A DNA stretch of 64,000 nucleotides from Eustoma russellianum (Eukaryota; Streptophyta; Magnoliopsida; Gentianales; Gentianaceae). Where the stretch lies: positions 18,602,263 to 18,666,262 of the forward strand of contig AP025071.1 in NCBI GenBank assembly GCA_036186865.1, read 5' to 3'. This document shows positions 11,567 through 23,395 of this stretch, in pieces (the first letter of the stretch is position 1; each line of letters starts with the position of its first letter). The notes below the pieces were generated by a model. The model saw nothing but the letters and a program-made list of their open reading frames with translations. It did not search any database and had not been told where the DNA came from. The position numbers were made by a program, and so were the translations under genes.

Positions 11567-12905
11567 TTACATAATATAACAAACGAGTTTGAGAGAGCTG
11601 CACATGACTGCGTAAAAGGTGGAGAGTTGGCTCAGTTGTTCTTCGTTGACATCTTAAAAGTCTAGGTGGCACTTGGAATTGATCCTTATTCCCTGTAAAT
11701 GTCAGAGTTGCTGGGTGGTCGAGGAAATAATTATTAATTTCCTTATGTTTGCCATGGACAATAATTGCTCGAACAAAATCACTAACATGATTGACGAATA
11801 CTTCCTCTGCAGTAACGGTAGATAATAGATAATGGGAGCAAGCATCACCGTCACCATTCGAAAGAGAGCAAACATTAGGGTTAGCAGGCAAATCATTTAG
11901 AACCAGGTGAAGAGAGGATCAATGGATTCGATGTTGTTGCCGCCTGACTGATAGCTAGCTGTGCATGTTGTTGCTGCATTACATTATCCTGAGGCAACGA
12001 TGATGGATGTTCAGTATTTTGAGATTTTTCGGTGTCCATCGCTGCGGCAGGTCAGTTTGTGGGCGAGTCTTATTTTCCTGCGATTTTACTTGCGGCTGAG
12101 CTGTCGAATCACCTGTGCCGTGTGATGCATATTTATGTTAAAACCAGAACAATTGGTATAGTACATTGGTAGGTCCTCATAAATAACTGATTGGGAAATA
12201 CAACGGTTGGAAACCTGTATATAGACTCTCGATGGAAGTTCTTGAGAAATTTTTAGTTCAATACACAATCTTGCCACAGATGGCCTGAGATTGTTGGTGG
12301 TGGCTGTATCCAATTTCATAGGATTACCTATCATGCGCCCAATCTGAAAAAGTGCCTCTTGCTGATGAAAATGTACCAGAAGACCAGCAAGAGAAACCCA
12401 GACAGAAATAATCAGGACATCAACTTTTGGATCATAATCTGGAGTCCTCTTGGTGACCCTCATATATTTGCCTACTATCGTCCAGCTTTGACGGGCAAAA
12501 CAATGCAAATAATCATGTTCTTGTGCAAAATTTAGGAGAACATGATTCAAGTCTAGAAGGCCAATATGTACCGTGCCAATGAATCTGATACGATCAATGG
12601 TGGTGCGAATGGTTGCAAGCGATGGACGGCCATGCCAAAAAGTGCCAACGAAGGAGAATCGGTATGGCTCAGCCAACTGAGTAATATCTTCATCTTTAAA
12701 TGATATCATTGGACTCCCGTTACATTTCTGTATTGGTTTCCAAATAATGGCGGTCACGGATGAAGGTTTGAAGTGGGATGCGAATGATCGCGGTGCGCTT
12801 GAATTCTACGATGGCGGTTTTGATGGAAGGGATTCCATTGCGGCATTCGCAGACTACCGGAAGGAAAGATGGCGGATAAGGGAATGGAAGTAAGGAAGAA
12901 AGCAA
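11567..12905 (-). pseudogene. LINE A ORF1 (DUF4283-type RNA-binding protein), frameshifted
   Basis: The best-preserved part is 12086-12757, 223 codons, with the plant LINE ORF1 signature: YRFSFVGTFWHGRPSL, GTVHIGLLDLNHVLLNF, the tract PDYDPKVDVLIISVWVSLAG, RPSVARLCIELKIS and a final VIYEDLPMYYTNC. The N-terminus (12905 to about 12750) is in another frame, and the C-terminal part (12085-11570) is scattered over two frames. ORF1 proteins of this family coat LINE RNA. The gene is clearly inactivated; the family call is firm. Confidence 0.82.
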
Positions 12906-12990
12906 AAGGCTAAATGTGGGACGGCGATCAGCGGATGAATGAAAGCGGTGGCGGCAATTACGCCCGCCGTCGGAAATCGTCTCAGTGCCT

Positions 12991-13075
12991 GACGGGATTC
13001 ATATTCTTATTATATATATATACATATGTTCGAACTTTATATATAATAAGTGTGAAATAAATAACTTTAGACAAG
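12991..13075. other. AT-rich junction between LINE A and LINE B
   Basis: A short AT-rich stretch (TATATATATATACATATG and similar) lies between the 5' end of minus-strand LINE A and the truncated 5' end of plus-strand LINE B. I see no gene. Its borders are approximate. Confidence 0.4.
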
Positions 13076-13392
13076 ATTCAGTGTTTCATCTACTTACAAC
13101 GCATGATCAGGATCAAGTGGTTCATTTTAGCTTGATTTTTCGCCCGCTACAGTTCACCTTTGTTTTATCGGTGGTATATGCCAAGCACACGCCTCTTTTG
13201 CGTCGGTCTTTATGGCGATCCATATGTGATTTCACTCAAGTATCTACACTTCCATGGGAGCTAGGAGGGGATTTCAATACTTTTCGGACTCTTGATGATC
13301 ATAGTGGACGTTCCCACCCATCGATTACCGTACTACAAGAATTTAATGATTGTATTGAATCTTGTTCTTCGATGGCTCCGCAATATCATGGG
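13076..13392 (+). pseudogene. LINE B ORF2, endonuclease part left of the Tekay insertion
   Basis: The frame reads VFHLLTTHDQDQVVHFSLIF, FVLSVVYAKHTPLLRRSLWR and WELGGDFNTFRTLDDHSGRS, the middle of an L1-type AP endonuclease including the GGDFN motif. There is no ORF1 or endonuclease N-terminus, so LINE B is 5'-truncated. The reading stops at the 5-bp duplication atggg (13388-13392), where Tekay-like copy 2 begins, and resumes at 28321-28325 (atggg) with NFTWVW. It is a dead fragment. Confidence 0.82.
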
Positions 13393-14856
13393 TGTAGCGC
13401 CCCGTACTCGGCTACCCCTCGTACGGTGCACCCGTCGTACTTTCCCTTTCGGAAAAATACAAAGCGTCGATACTTAACTCGTAAAACCCATGGATAAACA
13501 TGGGTTACAAAGTCACGATCTTAACAGGTAGATAAAAATACGGCAGAATTTGAACCTTAATCCGAAAGCGTCAAATCGCGAATACATAACAAAATTATAC
13601 AAACTGAACCGATAGCAAAATACACCGCGAAATTATACAAACATAATCTGAAGAAGAATCCGAAAATAGCTAAGTCCCAAAATGTCCCAAAGGTTCATCA
13701 AAAGCTTCCATCATCATTATCTTAACAGCAACTTCAATAACCTACGGGTATGGCACCCTTGGCTCATCATCAATCCACTCGACTTCATTACCTGGCTCTA
13801 GGGGAAAAATAAATGGGTGAGTGACAAAGTCGCTAGCAAGTATACAATAACACCATACAATAAAGAGAAAACGGCATACAAGAATCAAACCCCAATTCCT
13901 TAAGTTAAAACATACCTGCCAATACCTTTCCGAAGCATCATACTTAAAAGTCATATCATCACTTAGCTAAGATCTAAATATCATCACTTAGTTAGATTCT
14001 ACGTGCTATAGCCAACCCTTACTTCTATAAATAGGTATCATGCGTAATGTGTATGATAATGTGAATGCAATGCAATGCAATGCAACGGAAAACATTCTTT
14101 CTTTCTTTTAGACATGCTCATAAAATAACTTGAACTTTCTTTCTTTCTTTTAAATCATGCTCATCATAAAACAAGAGAGTGTGTCAGCCTATTATACCGG
14201 GCATGACTCGGTTCTTATAACATGATCACCTTCAGGTCTATTATACCGGACCTTGCTCGGTTCTTATACTCTTCAGACCTATTATACCAGGCCTGGATCG
14301 GTTCTTATATTTCATCAGACCTATTATACCGGGCCTGGATCGGTTCTTATACTTCTTCAGATCAATTCACCCCGGATCTGTAGCGGGTTAAGCTGGCCAG
14401 AAGGGACGGAATTCTTTCGAAACAGAAACTCTATATAAAACATCAATAAAATCATGAGCATGGAACATATGAGCATGTCAATGCAAGTGCATGGGATGCA
14501 ACATGGTAAAATGCACTTATAACATCACAAACAACTTTCTTCACGGGCTGGAAAACGATCCAGCAGCATGTCCTGTATTGCCCGGCCTCAAAATCAACCT
14601 TTTGGGCCTGTTTTCCAGAAACTAAAAATATGGACATGCACCACATGATCTCAACTACCTTCTGTACAAATTTCACGTGATTTCGACAAGCGTAGGTACC
14701 TCAATAAAAATAATTCCCAACAAGGGTACAACAGGAATTCTGCTGCACTCTCAACTCCGTTCCTTACCTTGTCTCCATCCATAAGCTCATTATGGGCTCA
14801 TTTAGCACCTTGAAATCTTTTCTATTTCTTTCATGAACAATATCCAAATGCCCATT

Positions 14857-17800
14857 TGTAGGATCTGCAAGGCACCACTAGAAGGGGGGGGGGGTTAAAT
14901 AGTNNNNNNNNNNACTAGAAGGGGGGGGGGGTTAAATAGTGGGTGCGGAAAATGTGGTTTTTAAAATTTGTTTAAAACCAAAAACCCAACTTCTGAAAAC
15001 AGTTTCTGTTTTCAGGACCAGTTTTAAAACATTTTGAAAACTAGGTTGTAGGCCTTCAAAAATTCTGATATTTGGAGAGAACTTAGATTCAGATGTTATG
15101 AGTATCTCCTAAAAATTTCAGTTTTAAATTCAACCTCTAACCCCTTGAAAATGCGTTGGTGGTCAGATTGCGCAAATCTGCCAGAACCGATACACTGATT
15201 TGAAAAATTAATTCCAATTTGTACACAACTCCAAATGCTTTGAAAATTTAACCACTAACCCCTTATATGTTATATTTAAATGGGTTGAAACAGTTTTGAA
15301 AAATTCTTTTGGGAAGTTAGTCAAATACGATCAAAGTCTCAACCTTTGCAAGCCTGAAAATCAGACTGCACTAGTCTCAGAACTTTGGACGTTTGAATGA
15401 CTTATACTTGTCCAAAAGGGTTGAAACTTGCGCCAAAAGAACCCTAGAGTGTGTGACTATGTTTTCTGATAGTGTCGTAATTTTTGAAATTCGTTTACTA
15501 TTTTTACGAACGTGATTAAAAACAGTAAACAGTGCTGAAACAGAAAATCAGTGCTGAAAATAAATGACACCAAGAATTTTATACTGGTTCGGTTATAAAC
15601 AACCTACTCCAGTCTTCAAGGAACACCTTCCTTGGTTCACGCTAATCACACACATGCAGTACACCTTACCGCAGGGTTGATAGAGTTACACCTAACTCCA
15701 ACCCTTTACAAACCTTGTATGACGAGTACAATTCACACGAACACCACCACCTCGCAAGAATGAAGATTGATCACACCTTGATCAATCTTTTACAAAGATG
15801 TATAATGAATGGTGGTTTATCTCAAGCCTATTCAAGATTGAAAGAATATGAATACAATAGGCTTACAAGAAGAAAGAAAGAAAGAGAGAATGTGGAAGAA
15901 GAAGAATTAGGCTTTTTGATCACTTTGATTTTGCAATGCTTGGCCTTTTTTTTTTCTCTCTTCTCTTTCTTTTTAACATGTGCAGCCGCCCCTTGTGTAG
16001 CCTTCCCCCTCTTGAAAATTATCTTTTAAGTCCTTGAGAGAGTGTAAGACATCATTGTGACAATGTCTTGCTTACTTGGCATCTTCTTATTGGATGATCA
16101 TTTAATCTTCGCTTACTTGGCACCTCCTTATTGGTTCAACATTGTCATCATGATGACATGTAAAAAATCTGAGATATACACTTTAACATGTGCCAAAAAT
16201 CAATCACAAAATCATTCCATAATTTAAGAAATACACCATAAATTGCAAGACAAAGAAAGTCTTCCAAATCCTATGAAAATTTCGGCCATTAAGTCACTCT
16301 TGCCATGCTGAAAATTCAGCATGTGCATCCTTCCTTTTGTTTCAAAATAATACCAATTATTCTTTGATTTTTCATCATAAAAATGAATCAACAATCTATG
16401 GTAAGTATTGCTGCCAATTAAGAAATGAACTTGGACACAATTTGCTCTTCAAATTCGGCCATACACCTTGTACACATGCTGACAAATTTTCAGCATGTGA
16501 TATGTATAATATCACCATTTATTTATTTTAAATAATATTCAAACCTTACCATATCTTCTTCTAATCAATCACCTAATAAAAGATGACAAAATATGTCACA
16601 TTAATAAGCAAAATTCGGCCAGCTTAAGTTTAGTATGCCGAAATTTTCAGCATGTGACATAAGAGAGATATACCTTGAATTCTTACCATTTGTAGCTTCT
16701 CTCTTCAATTCACCAACAATGTATGATTGACCCTTGACCAATCAATATGCCAACAAAGCTCCACATGTGCTTCAAATCAGCTGTATGTGACGTTGTATGA
16801 TATGCATACATGTGCTGAAATTTATTTTTGCTAACTTTGTAAAATAGTGCACATTTAATAATACACACATGTAATATTCCAATCAGCCCTTAATTTAATA
16901 TTCTAGAACACTTTAAGATGTATATCATATGTAAAAAGTGTCTAGATACGTGTCACATGATGTACAAGAAAAACGTTCCATGTTATGTGCGTAGAAAACC
17001 GAATTTTCGATATTTATCGATTACCCGAATTTTCTCTAATTTAAATTCCAACTTTTGCTCATGTTATATATATTATGTTATACATAATATATATAATATA
17101 TACTTTAAATCACAGCACTTGGCTGGTTTAAAGTGGTACTATTAGCATGTGACAAAATTAAACTTGGAATCTTCACATTTTGGCCTTAATGTGGAGTAAT
17201 TTGTGTGTGCCAACATGGAAAGTATTTTTGGCTGATTATTATGTCATGTGCACGAAATTTACATCATATTTTGATGTATATGGCCTGGCCATTTATTTAT
17301 GGCAAGTACGTGACACGTTGGCGAAGTTTCGGTATTCGCCCGATACGACAAATTTCGGTTTAGAACCTTTTATAGTGTCGTATTTGATTTGTCATCACAA
17401 TATCTTTGTATCATATGATATAAGACCTGAATATACTCATAAATATGAGTTAAGTATAGTTGTGTGATGTTAACGTACGTACATAAAATGTATAACATGT
17501 CGGTAGTACGTTGGAATACATGTGTATGTGCCTTTTTCAAAAAATCTGAAAATATATATTTTTATATGTATATGTGGCGTGTATAATAAAGATGGGGAGG
17601 AGGAGAAAAATTTCCTTCCTTAGCCTTGTTGCCTTTGTGCCTTTTCCAAATGAAGCTTCCTTTAATGAACTACTTAGTTTATTAAACTAAGTACTTCACT
17701 TTATGAACTAGTTTAGTTCATTAATGGTGGCACCTGAAAATAGTATAAACACAACAAATGTTTGCCATATGATGTAAGCTTTAATGCTTCATGGCTCGTT

Positions 17801-17953
17801 AGTACGGCAACATTATATATAAGCTAAATAAGGCAAGTACTAAGCAATATCATGCACACGTTTGTTTATATCATGCACGTTTTATCTTATGCTCGTTTTT
17901 GTGCACATTTAAATCATGTATTTGAAAATCACTCAAACCCCTTTTTCTCTACA
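14857..17953 (-). mobile_element. Large copia-type solo LTR (about 3.1 kb) nested in the Tekay 3' LTR
   Basis: The plus strand starts TGTAGGATCTGCAAGGCACC and ends TTTCTCTACA, with TGTAG/CTACA inverted termini. The 5-bp duplication ccatt is at 14852-14856 and 17954-17958. The end near 14857 reads, on the minus strand, a C-run followed by TTCTAGTGGTGCC, like the 3' end of the SIRE-like LTR at 50320-50360; this gives minus orientation and a Ty1/copia assignment by inference. A second, partial copy is at 38363-39469. No primer site or coding region is present. It contains a 10-N assembly gap. Confidence 0.85.
14904..14913. other. Assembly gap (10 N) flanked by an identical 27-bp duplication
   Basis: Bases 14877-14903 and 14914-14940 are identical, and each contains an 11-base G run. 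The related copy at 38363 has this sequence once, with a shorter G run. The gap is therefore most simply two contig ends that overlap but were not merged, not missing biology. Confidence 0.85.
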
Positions 17954-19846
17954 CCATTTACCAAAACAAGTCAAAATAAACACAATACAAGTCATACAAG
18001 CACAAAGGGTCAATCTGCCCTGTTTTCCAGAATGTTACACCAACTTTACCTTAATGGTTTACCACCAAGATCAATAGATAAAATCAATTTCTTTACATGG
18101 ATACTTAGCTCTATGTCTTAGGTACTGCTTGTAAAAATTTCAGATCAATCCAAGATGTTTAAGGCACTTAAATAAGTTTTCTCCCCAAGGTGGTACAACC
18201 CGAAACTGGTTTGACCCTTTGATACTAAAAATTCATTTATGACCAATCCACAAACGATCTTCCAGAATTCCAACTCCACAAAAAAATTGACATGATAAGC
18301 TACGACCATACCAAAAATCAGCTCAATCTAACGTTTAGAAGGTCCTTAACTAAATCCATCAATTTAGCATAAAATCTGTCCAGAATTCTGTTTTCAACCG
18401 ACATGCATAGAAGTATCCTTTCCTTCCTAATTTTCGTTCTTTAGCCTATAACCCAAGTTAATGGTCATTCAATAGACGTAACAAGGCTTCCCTGTACTAA
18501 TTAAAGTCCTTTTTAGCATGCAAAAGTCGTTCATACAGGCTGTTCATTCCTTCTAAACAAAACAGTCCTCTAGTCCAACAATTTCTCATACTACAACTAC
18601 TAAAAATGCTAGGCTTCATACCAATCATGTTTCATTCAATACCAAACATAGGGCAGCCCCTAATCCATCACTTTTAACTCTTATTTCCAGTTTAAACATG
18701 CTATATATTGCAACATAAGAGAGGCCTATCATCCAACCTTTCAATACATACGAAAAGATAACAACTTAGGCATATTTTCACTAAAAGTATGTCTTAAGCT
18801 TCTAGACATTCAAGTATGCACATAATCACATATATTGTAAGAGGTTAAAGTATACTTGCCTTGAAATGAAGCTTTAGTAGATAGATTAACTTCAAGGTAG
18901 CTTGAATCACTTGGGTTTCCCTCCACTTGAGCCATAACACACGGATTTTAGGTCAACGCAAGGCCAACATTAAAAGAATACTAACGAACCATAAAATGCT
19001 TAGAAACTTACCTCAAGGCTTAGAATCAAGCCTAGGTTCTTCTAACTCTTCTTCTTAGATGAGATTGATGAACTAGAACTCCCACTTGAGCCCTCCTAAC
19101 CCACGGCTTTTGGAAAAATTAACATGGGTTACCATTCAAGCTTACTATACTAAAATAACATCAATGGAGATATAAAATAAGACATTACTTACTTGATTGA
19201 GATGCTTATGAGCTTAGGTTGATGAGACTTCTATTCCTCCCTTGACTCCTAAAGTTTTCGGCCTAGATGATGTGTTGGGGAAGGAGCACTTGAGATATCA
19301 TTCTTGCTTGGAGTTATGTTTTAGGGTTTATAACTTAAAGTATTTGAGAAGATGGGTTTGAAAATCAAATGGGGTCTTGAAGGGCTATGGGGGACGATTC
19401 TAGGAGGGTTGGGAGAGGGAAATAAGACTTTATTAGGGTAGGCTAATTACTTGTTTGTCTTTTACAACTTTTGATAAGGAGTTAAGAAGGTAGCTAGCAC
19501 ACCACAATTAAGAAGGTGTTGGTGGTTGGTTGAAGAATCTTCTAGTCTCTTGGAGACTTATTATGGCCGAATTTTTATGTGTGTGTGGGGAGGGAAATTA
19601 TTTTCTCACATATCACACAACATGGGACATAATTAAATAAGAGGTGTTATGTTACATATTAAGAATCGGATAATTCACGGCGAATAAACGATACTTGAAT
19701 TAAATATGTGAATATTCGACATTAACAAGCTTGGCAATATTGAGATAATCGATAGGAATAAAATATGGAATATTTCACCGAAGGATGATAAGGCTTTTAT
19801 AGATCGACGAGAGATAAGAGTACCTGCGAGTGTTCGGGATACGACA

Positions 19847-19859
19847 TCCTTCCCCCCTT
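19847..19859 (-). promoter_or_regulatory. Polypurine tract of copy 2
   Basis: Immediately internal to the 3' LTR the minus strand reads AAGGGGGGAAGGA. This purine run is the expected primer site for plus-strand DNA synthesis. Confidence 0.8.
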
Positions 19860-19882
19860 CAATAAAGTTTCGCCCCCGAAAC

Positions 19883-22414
19883 TTATGAATTGTCAAAGAG
19901 ATATGGGTACTTTTGCTTCATGCCTTCCTCTAACTCCCAAGTGGCCTCATCAACTGAATGGTTCTTCCATTGCACCTTGACCATAGGAATAGACTTATTT
20001 CTCAATGCTTTCACTTCCCTATCAATTATCCTTTCGGGTTCCTCAACATATGATATATCAGCTTCAATCCTCAAAGGTTGCTCATCCATAATATGGTTCG
20101 AATCATGCACATACTTACGCAATTGAGATATATGAAACACATTGTGTAATTGAGACAACGATGGTGGTAGTGCAAGTCTATAAGCAACTTCTCCAATCCT
20201 TTCCAAGATCTCAAATGGTCCAATGAATCTAGGGCTAAGCTTACCTTTAATTCCGAACCGCTTTACTCCTTTCGATGGAGATACTTTCAAGAATACCTTA
20301 TTTCCTACTTGAAACTCAAGTGGTCGACGCCTCACGTCGGCCCACGCCTTGCTTCTATCCTGAGCAGCCTTCAATCTTTGTCTTACAATCATAACCTTTT
20401 CCTTGGTTTGCTCCACTAAGTCAGGTCCTGTGAAAATCTTATCTCCAATCTCATCCCAATACAATGGCGATCGACATTTTCTTCCATAAAGAGCTTCATA
20501 AGGAGCCATTCCAATAGATCTGTGATAGCTGTTATTGTATGAAAACTCAACCAACTTCAAACTCTTATCCCAGCTACCTCCAAAGTCCAACACACAAGCA
20601 CGCAACATGTCCTCCAATGTTTGAATTGTTCTCTCTGATTGACCGTCAGTCTGGGGATGAAAAGCTGAACTCATGCGAACTTCCGTACCCATCGCTTTCT
20701 GAAATACCGTCCAAAACCTCGATGTGAAGCGGGGATCTCGGTCACAAACTATGCTCATAGGAACTCCATGAAAACATACAATCTGATCAACATACATAGA
20801 AGCCAACTTTTCCATGGGTGTTTTAATCGACATCGCCATGAAATGAGCACTCTTTGTCAGACGATCCACAACAACCCAAATAGTGTCATATCCACTTCTT
20901 GTCTTAGTTAAATCGGTCACAAAATCCATAGTGATGTGATCCCACTTCCACTCAGGCACCTCAAGTGGTTGCAATAATCCAGCTGGCCTCTGATGTTCTG
21001 CTTTGACTTTCTGACATACAAGACATTTCTCAACAAACTCTGCTATCTGATTCTTCATTCCTGGCCACCAAAACTTTTGCTTCAAGTCATGATACATCTT
21101 ATTTGCTCCTGGGTGAATAGACAAGCGAGAATTATGGGCTTCCTGAAGCACTTCACTCTTTATCGCATCATCATTAGGCACACACAATCGACCTCTAAAC
21201 CACAAACTGCCGTCACTACGGACTTCAAAATCGTCAGATGGCTTCTCCTTCAGCTTGCTCTTAACTTTCATCAATGCATCATCCTTATCTTGAGTCTCCT
21301 TAATCCTATCGATCAAAGAAGGAACCGCTACTAACTTTGCAAGTACGTCGGAAATCGAATTCACTTCTTCCAGACCAAACTCTTCCATATCACGCTGTAG
21401 AGGTGGTTGACGGGGATGACTAGTCTTACGACTCAAAGCATCAGCAACTTTATTAGCTTTACCTGGATGATACTGAATAGAGATGTCATAATCCTTGATC
21501 AACTCAAGCTATCGCCTTTGGCGCATATTCAGCTCCTTTTGAGTGAAGAGGTATTTCAAACTCTTATGATCCGTGAAAATCTCACACTTCTCTCCATACA
21601 GATAATGACGCCAAATTTTCAGAGCAAATACAACTGCTGCAAGCTCAAGGTCATGTACTGGATAATTCTGCTCAAACGACTTAAGCTGGCGAGACGCATA
21701 CGCGATCACACGCCCGTTCTGCATAAGAACACAACCCAATCCATTCTTGGAAGCATCACTGTCGATCACAAACTGTTCTCCTGAAATGGGTTGAGCCAAA
21801 ACTGGTGCAGACGTCAACCTTGCCTTCAGCTCAGAAAAGCTACTTTCACAATCCTCATTCCATACAAATTTTGTCTTCTTCTGAGTCAATCTAGTGAGTG
21901 GCATAGCTATCCTTGAAAATCCTTCAACAAACTTGCGGTAGTAACCGGCCAGTCCGAGAAAACTCCTTACTTCAGTGACATTGGTCGGCCTCGACCACTC
22001 AGTAATTGCCTCAATCTTTCTAGGATCAACCGAAATCCCATTTTCAGTAATAATATGGCCCAGAAATGACACACTATGCAACCAAAACTCACATTTACTG
22101 AATTTTGCATAGAGCTGATGCTTTCTTAGAATACCAAGTATTGTCCTCAGATGGGCTGTATGAGTTTCCTCATCAGGCGAATAAATCAGGATATCGTCAA
22201 TAAAGACGACCACATACTTATCCAACTGGTCCCGAAACACTCGATTCATAAGATCCATAAACGCTGCAGGGGCGTTGGTCCGTCCAAAAGGCATCACGAG
22301 AAATTCATAATGTCCATATCTCGTCCTGAATGCTGTCTTAGGAATATCCTCAGCTCTTATCTTCAATTGAAAATATCCAGATCTTAGGTCCACTTTGCTA
22401 AACACCCGAGCTCC
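19883..22414 (-). pseudogene. pol: Pol of copy 2, exon 3: RT, RNase H, integrase, chromodomain, with one nonsense codon
   Basis: In the spliced frame (844 codons, phase 0) this holds RT from GARVFSKVDLRSGY with catalytic FIDD (about residues 779-782), then RNase H (IDSDASKNGLGCVLMQ to VADALSRK). The integrase has an HHCC finger (H1135, H1142, C1172, C1175) and a DDE triad D1205, D1266, E1302, with the DD35E spacing. A C-terminal chromodomain (EEPERIIDREVKALRNK, VQWKNHSVDEATWE) is typical of Tekay chromoviruses and thought to guide insertion to heterochromatin. Codon 1010 (21509-21511) is TAG where copy 1 has TGG. Apart from that the frame is open to its stop at 19883. Confidence 0.92.
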
Positions 22415-22481
22415 CTGCATTAGGATACTTTAGATATTATTCATGATTATTATATTGAAATAAGACTTGGTAATTACTGAC
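22415..22481 (-). other. 67-bp GT..AG intron-like insert inside the RT of copy 2
   Basis: The coding strand reads CAGCTTCGG, then GTCAGTAATTACC...TCCTAATGCAG, then GGAGCTCGG. Copy 1 has no insert at the matching point (CAGCTTTGGGGAGCTCGG). Its length is not a multiple of three and it contains an in-frame stop, yet exact GT..AG removal restores DLFDQLRGARVFSKVD in phase 0. It is AT-rich and at the lower size limit for plant introns. It could instead be a small insertion with a 2- to 3-bp duplication that mimics splice sites by chance. Confidence 0.6.
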
Positions 22482-23320
22482 CCGAAGCTGGTCGAACAGA
22501 TCGTCGATCCGAGGCAACGGATACTTATTCTTTACGGTGATCTTGTTGAGTTCCCGATAATCAATACACAGCTGCATACCTCCATCCTTCTTCTTTACAA
22601 ATAAAACTGGGGCACCCCATGGTGACACACTTGGACGAATCAACTTCTTTTCCAATAACTCATGCAATTGCTCTTTTAGTTCCTTCAGCTCAGCGGGTGC
22701 CATGCGGTAAGGAACTTTAGAAATGGGCTCAGCTCTGGGGATGAGATTTATCTCAAAGGAAATTTCTCGATCAGGGGGAAGTCCTGGTAGTTCCTCTGGA
22801 AAGACATCAAGAAACTCTTGAACTACCAGAACTTGCGAAATGTCCACTGCTGCCTGCTCGGCACTAAGAGCATAAACAAGATAGCCTTGACATCCCTTTC
22901 GCAACGCTCGACGGGCACGAGCTGTATTCACAAAAATATTCTTTGACTTCTTCAACTTGGGACCTCCTTGAAATGATACGTCCTCTTGCTCCGGGGCTCT
23001 GAAAGTGACTTTCTTCTGATTGCAGTCAATATGGGCATGGTTCTTAGACAACCAGTCCATACCAAGAATAATGTCAAAGTCACTCATAGCAATCGGGATC
23101 AGATCAGCCGTGAACTGATGGTCATCGAGCTCGACCGCGCAATTCTTATACAGATAATGAGACGTAAGCACTTGATCACCAGCGGCTTGGATTTGATAGG
23201 GTGATTTAAGCCGGATGGGATTATGGTCTAATCCCTTTGCAAATTTCTTAGATATAAAGGAGTGGCTGGCGCCACTATCAAACAACGCATTTGCGGGCAT
23301 ACAACATACAAGAATAGCAC
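22482..23320 (-). CDS. pol: Pol of copy 2, exon 2: aspartic protease and N-terminal RT
   Basis: It encodes a retropepsin with active-site DSG (residues 443-445 of the spliced product, in ALFDSGASHSFISKKF) and the domain end IILGMDWLSKNHAHIDC. A linker follows, then the RT beginning (APVLFVKKKDGGMQLCIDYR, YPLPRIDDLFDQLR). Translation from the ATG at 23333, which lies inside the upstream intron, is possible but would start in non-coding sequence; the spliced gag-pol model explains this part better. No stop or frameshift is present in this exon. Confidence 0.88.
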
Positions 23321-23395
23321 CTGAATCATGCAAAGCTTCAACTACGCAGCAATATAATATTTATCAAATTAGCATTGCATAATTTTAAATCATAC
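23321..23395 (-). other. Predicted 75-bp intron at the gag/protease junction, copy 2
   Basis: The borders are identical to copy 1: G|GTATGATTTAA at the donor and GATTCAG|GTGC at the acceptor, phase 1, joining VVAG to AILVCC. It is one base longer than the copy 1 intron and otherwise nearly the same. Unspliced RNA ends Gag at 23385, within the intron. Confidence 0.72.

Larger units (their letters stand above)
8332..12990 (-). mobile_element. LINE A, L1-type non-LTR retrotransposon, interrupted twice
   Basis: This minus-strand LINE has its 5' end near 12990, followed by ORF1 (about 12905-11567) and ORF2 (from about 11566). A solo LTR (10050-11507) splits the N-terminus of ORF2. Tekay-like copy 1 cuts ORF2 in the RT at 8332, and the missing RT/RNase H part should lie left of copy 1, outside the window. 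Frameshifts and nonsense codons make it a dead copy. It belongs to the same general plant L1 group as LINEs B and C. Confidence 0.85.
13393..19846 (-). repeat. 3' LTR of copy 2, split by a solo LTR
   Basis: It begins TGTAGCGCCCCGTACTCGG and ends GTTCGGGATACGACA on the plus strand. The two parts (13393-14856 and 17959-19846) sum to 3352 bp, the same as the 5' LTR at 24969-28320. A hairpin array occupies 14185-14380. No gene is evident in it. Confidence 0.93.

Noticed and set aside
15715..16029. Possible small protein of 104 codons in the large solo LTR
   Set aside because: The related LTR at 38363 does not keep the frame (disrupted after about 39285), so it is non-coding LTR sequence.
22437..23333. 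Separate protease gene starting at the ATG at 23333 and ending at 22437
   Set aside because: Both its start and its end lie in intron-like sequence; the spliced gag-pol model explains the frame better and is supported by copies 1 and D.
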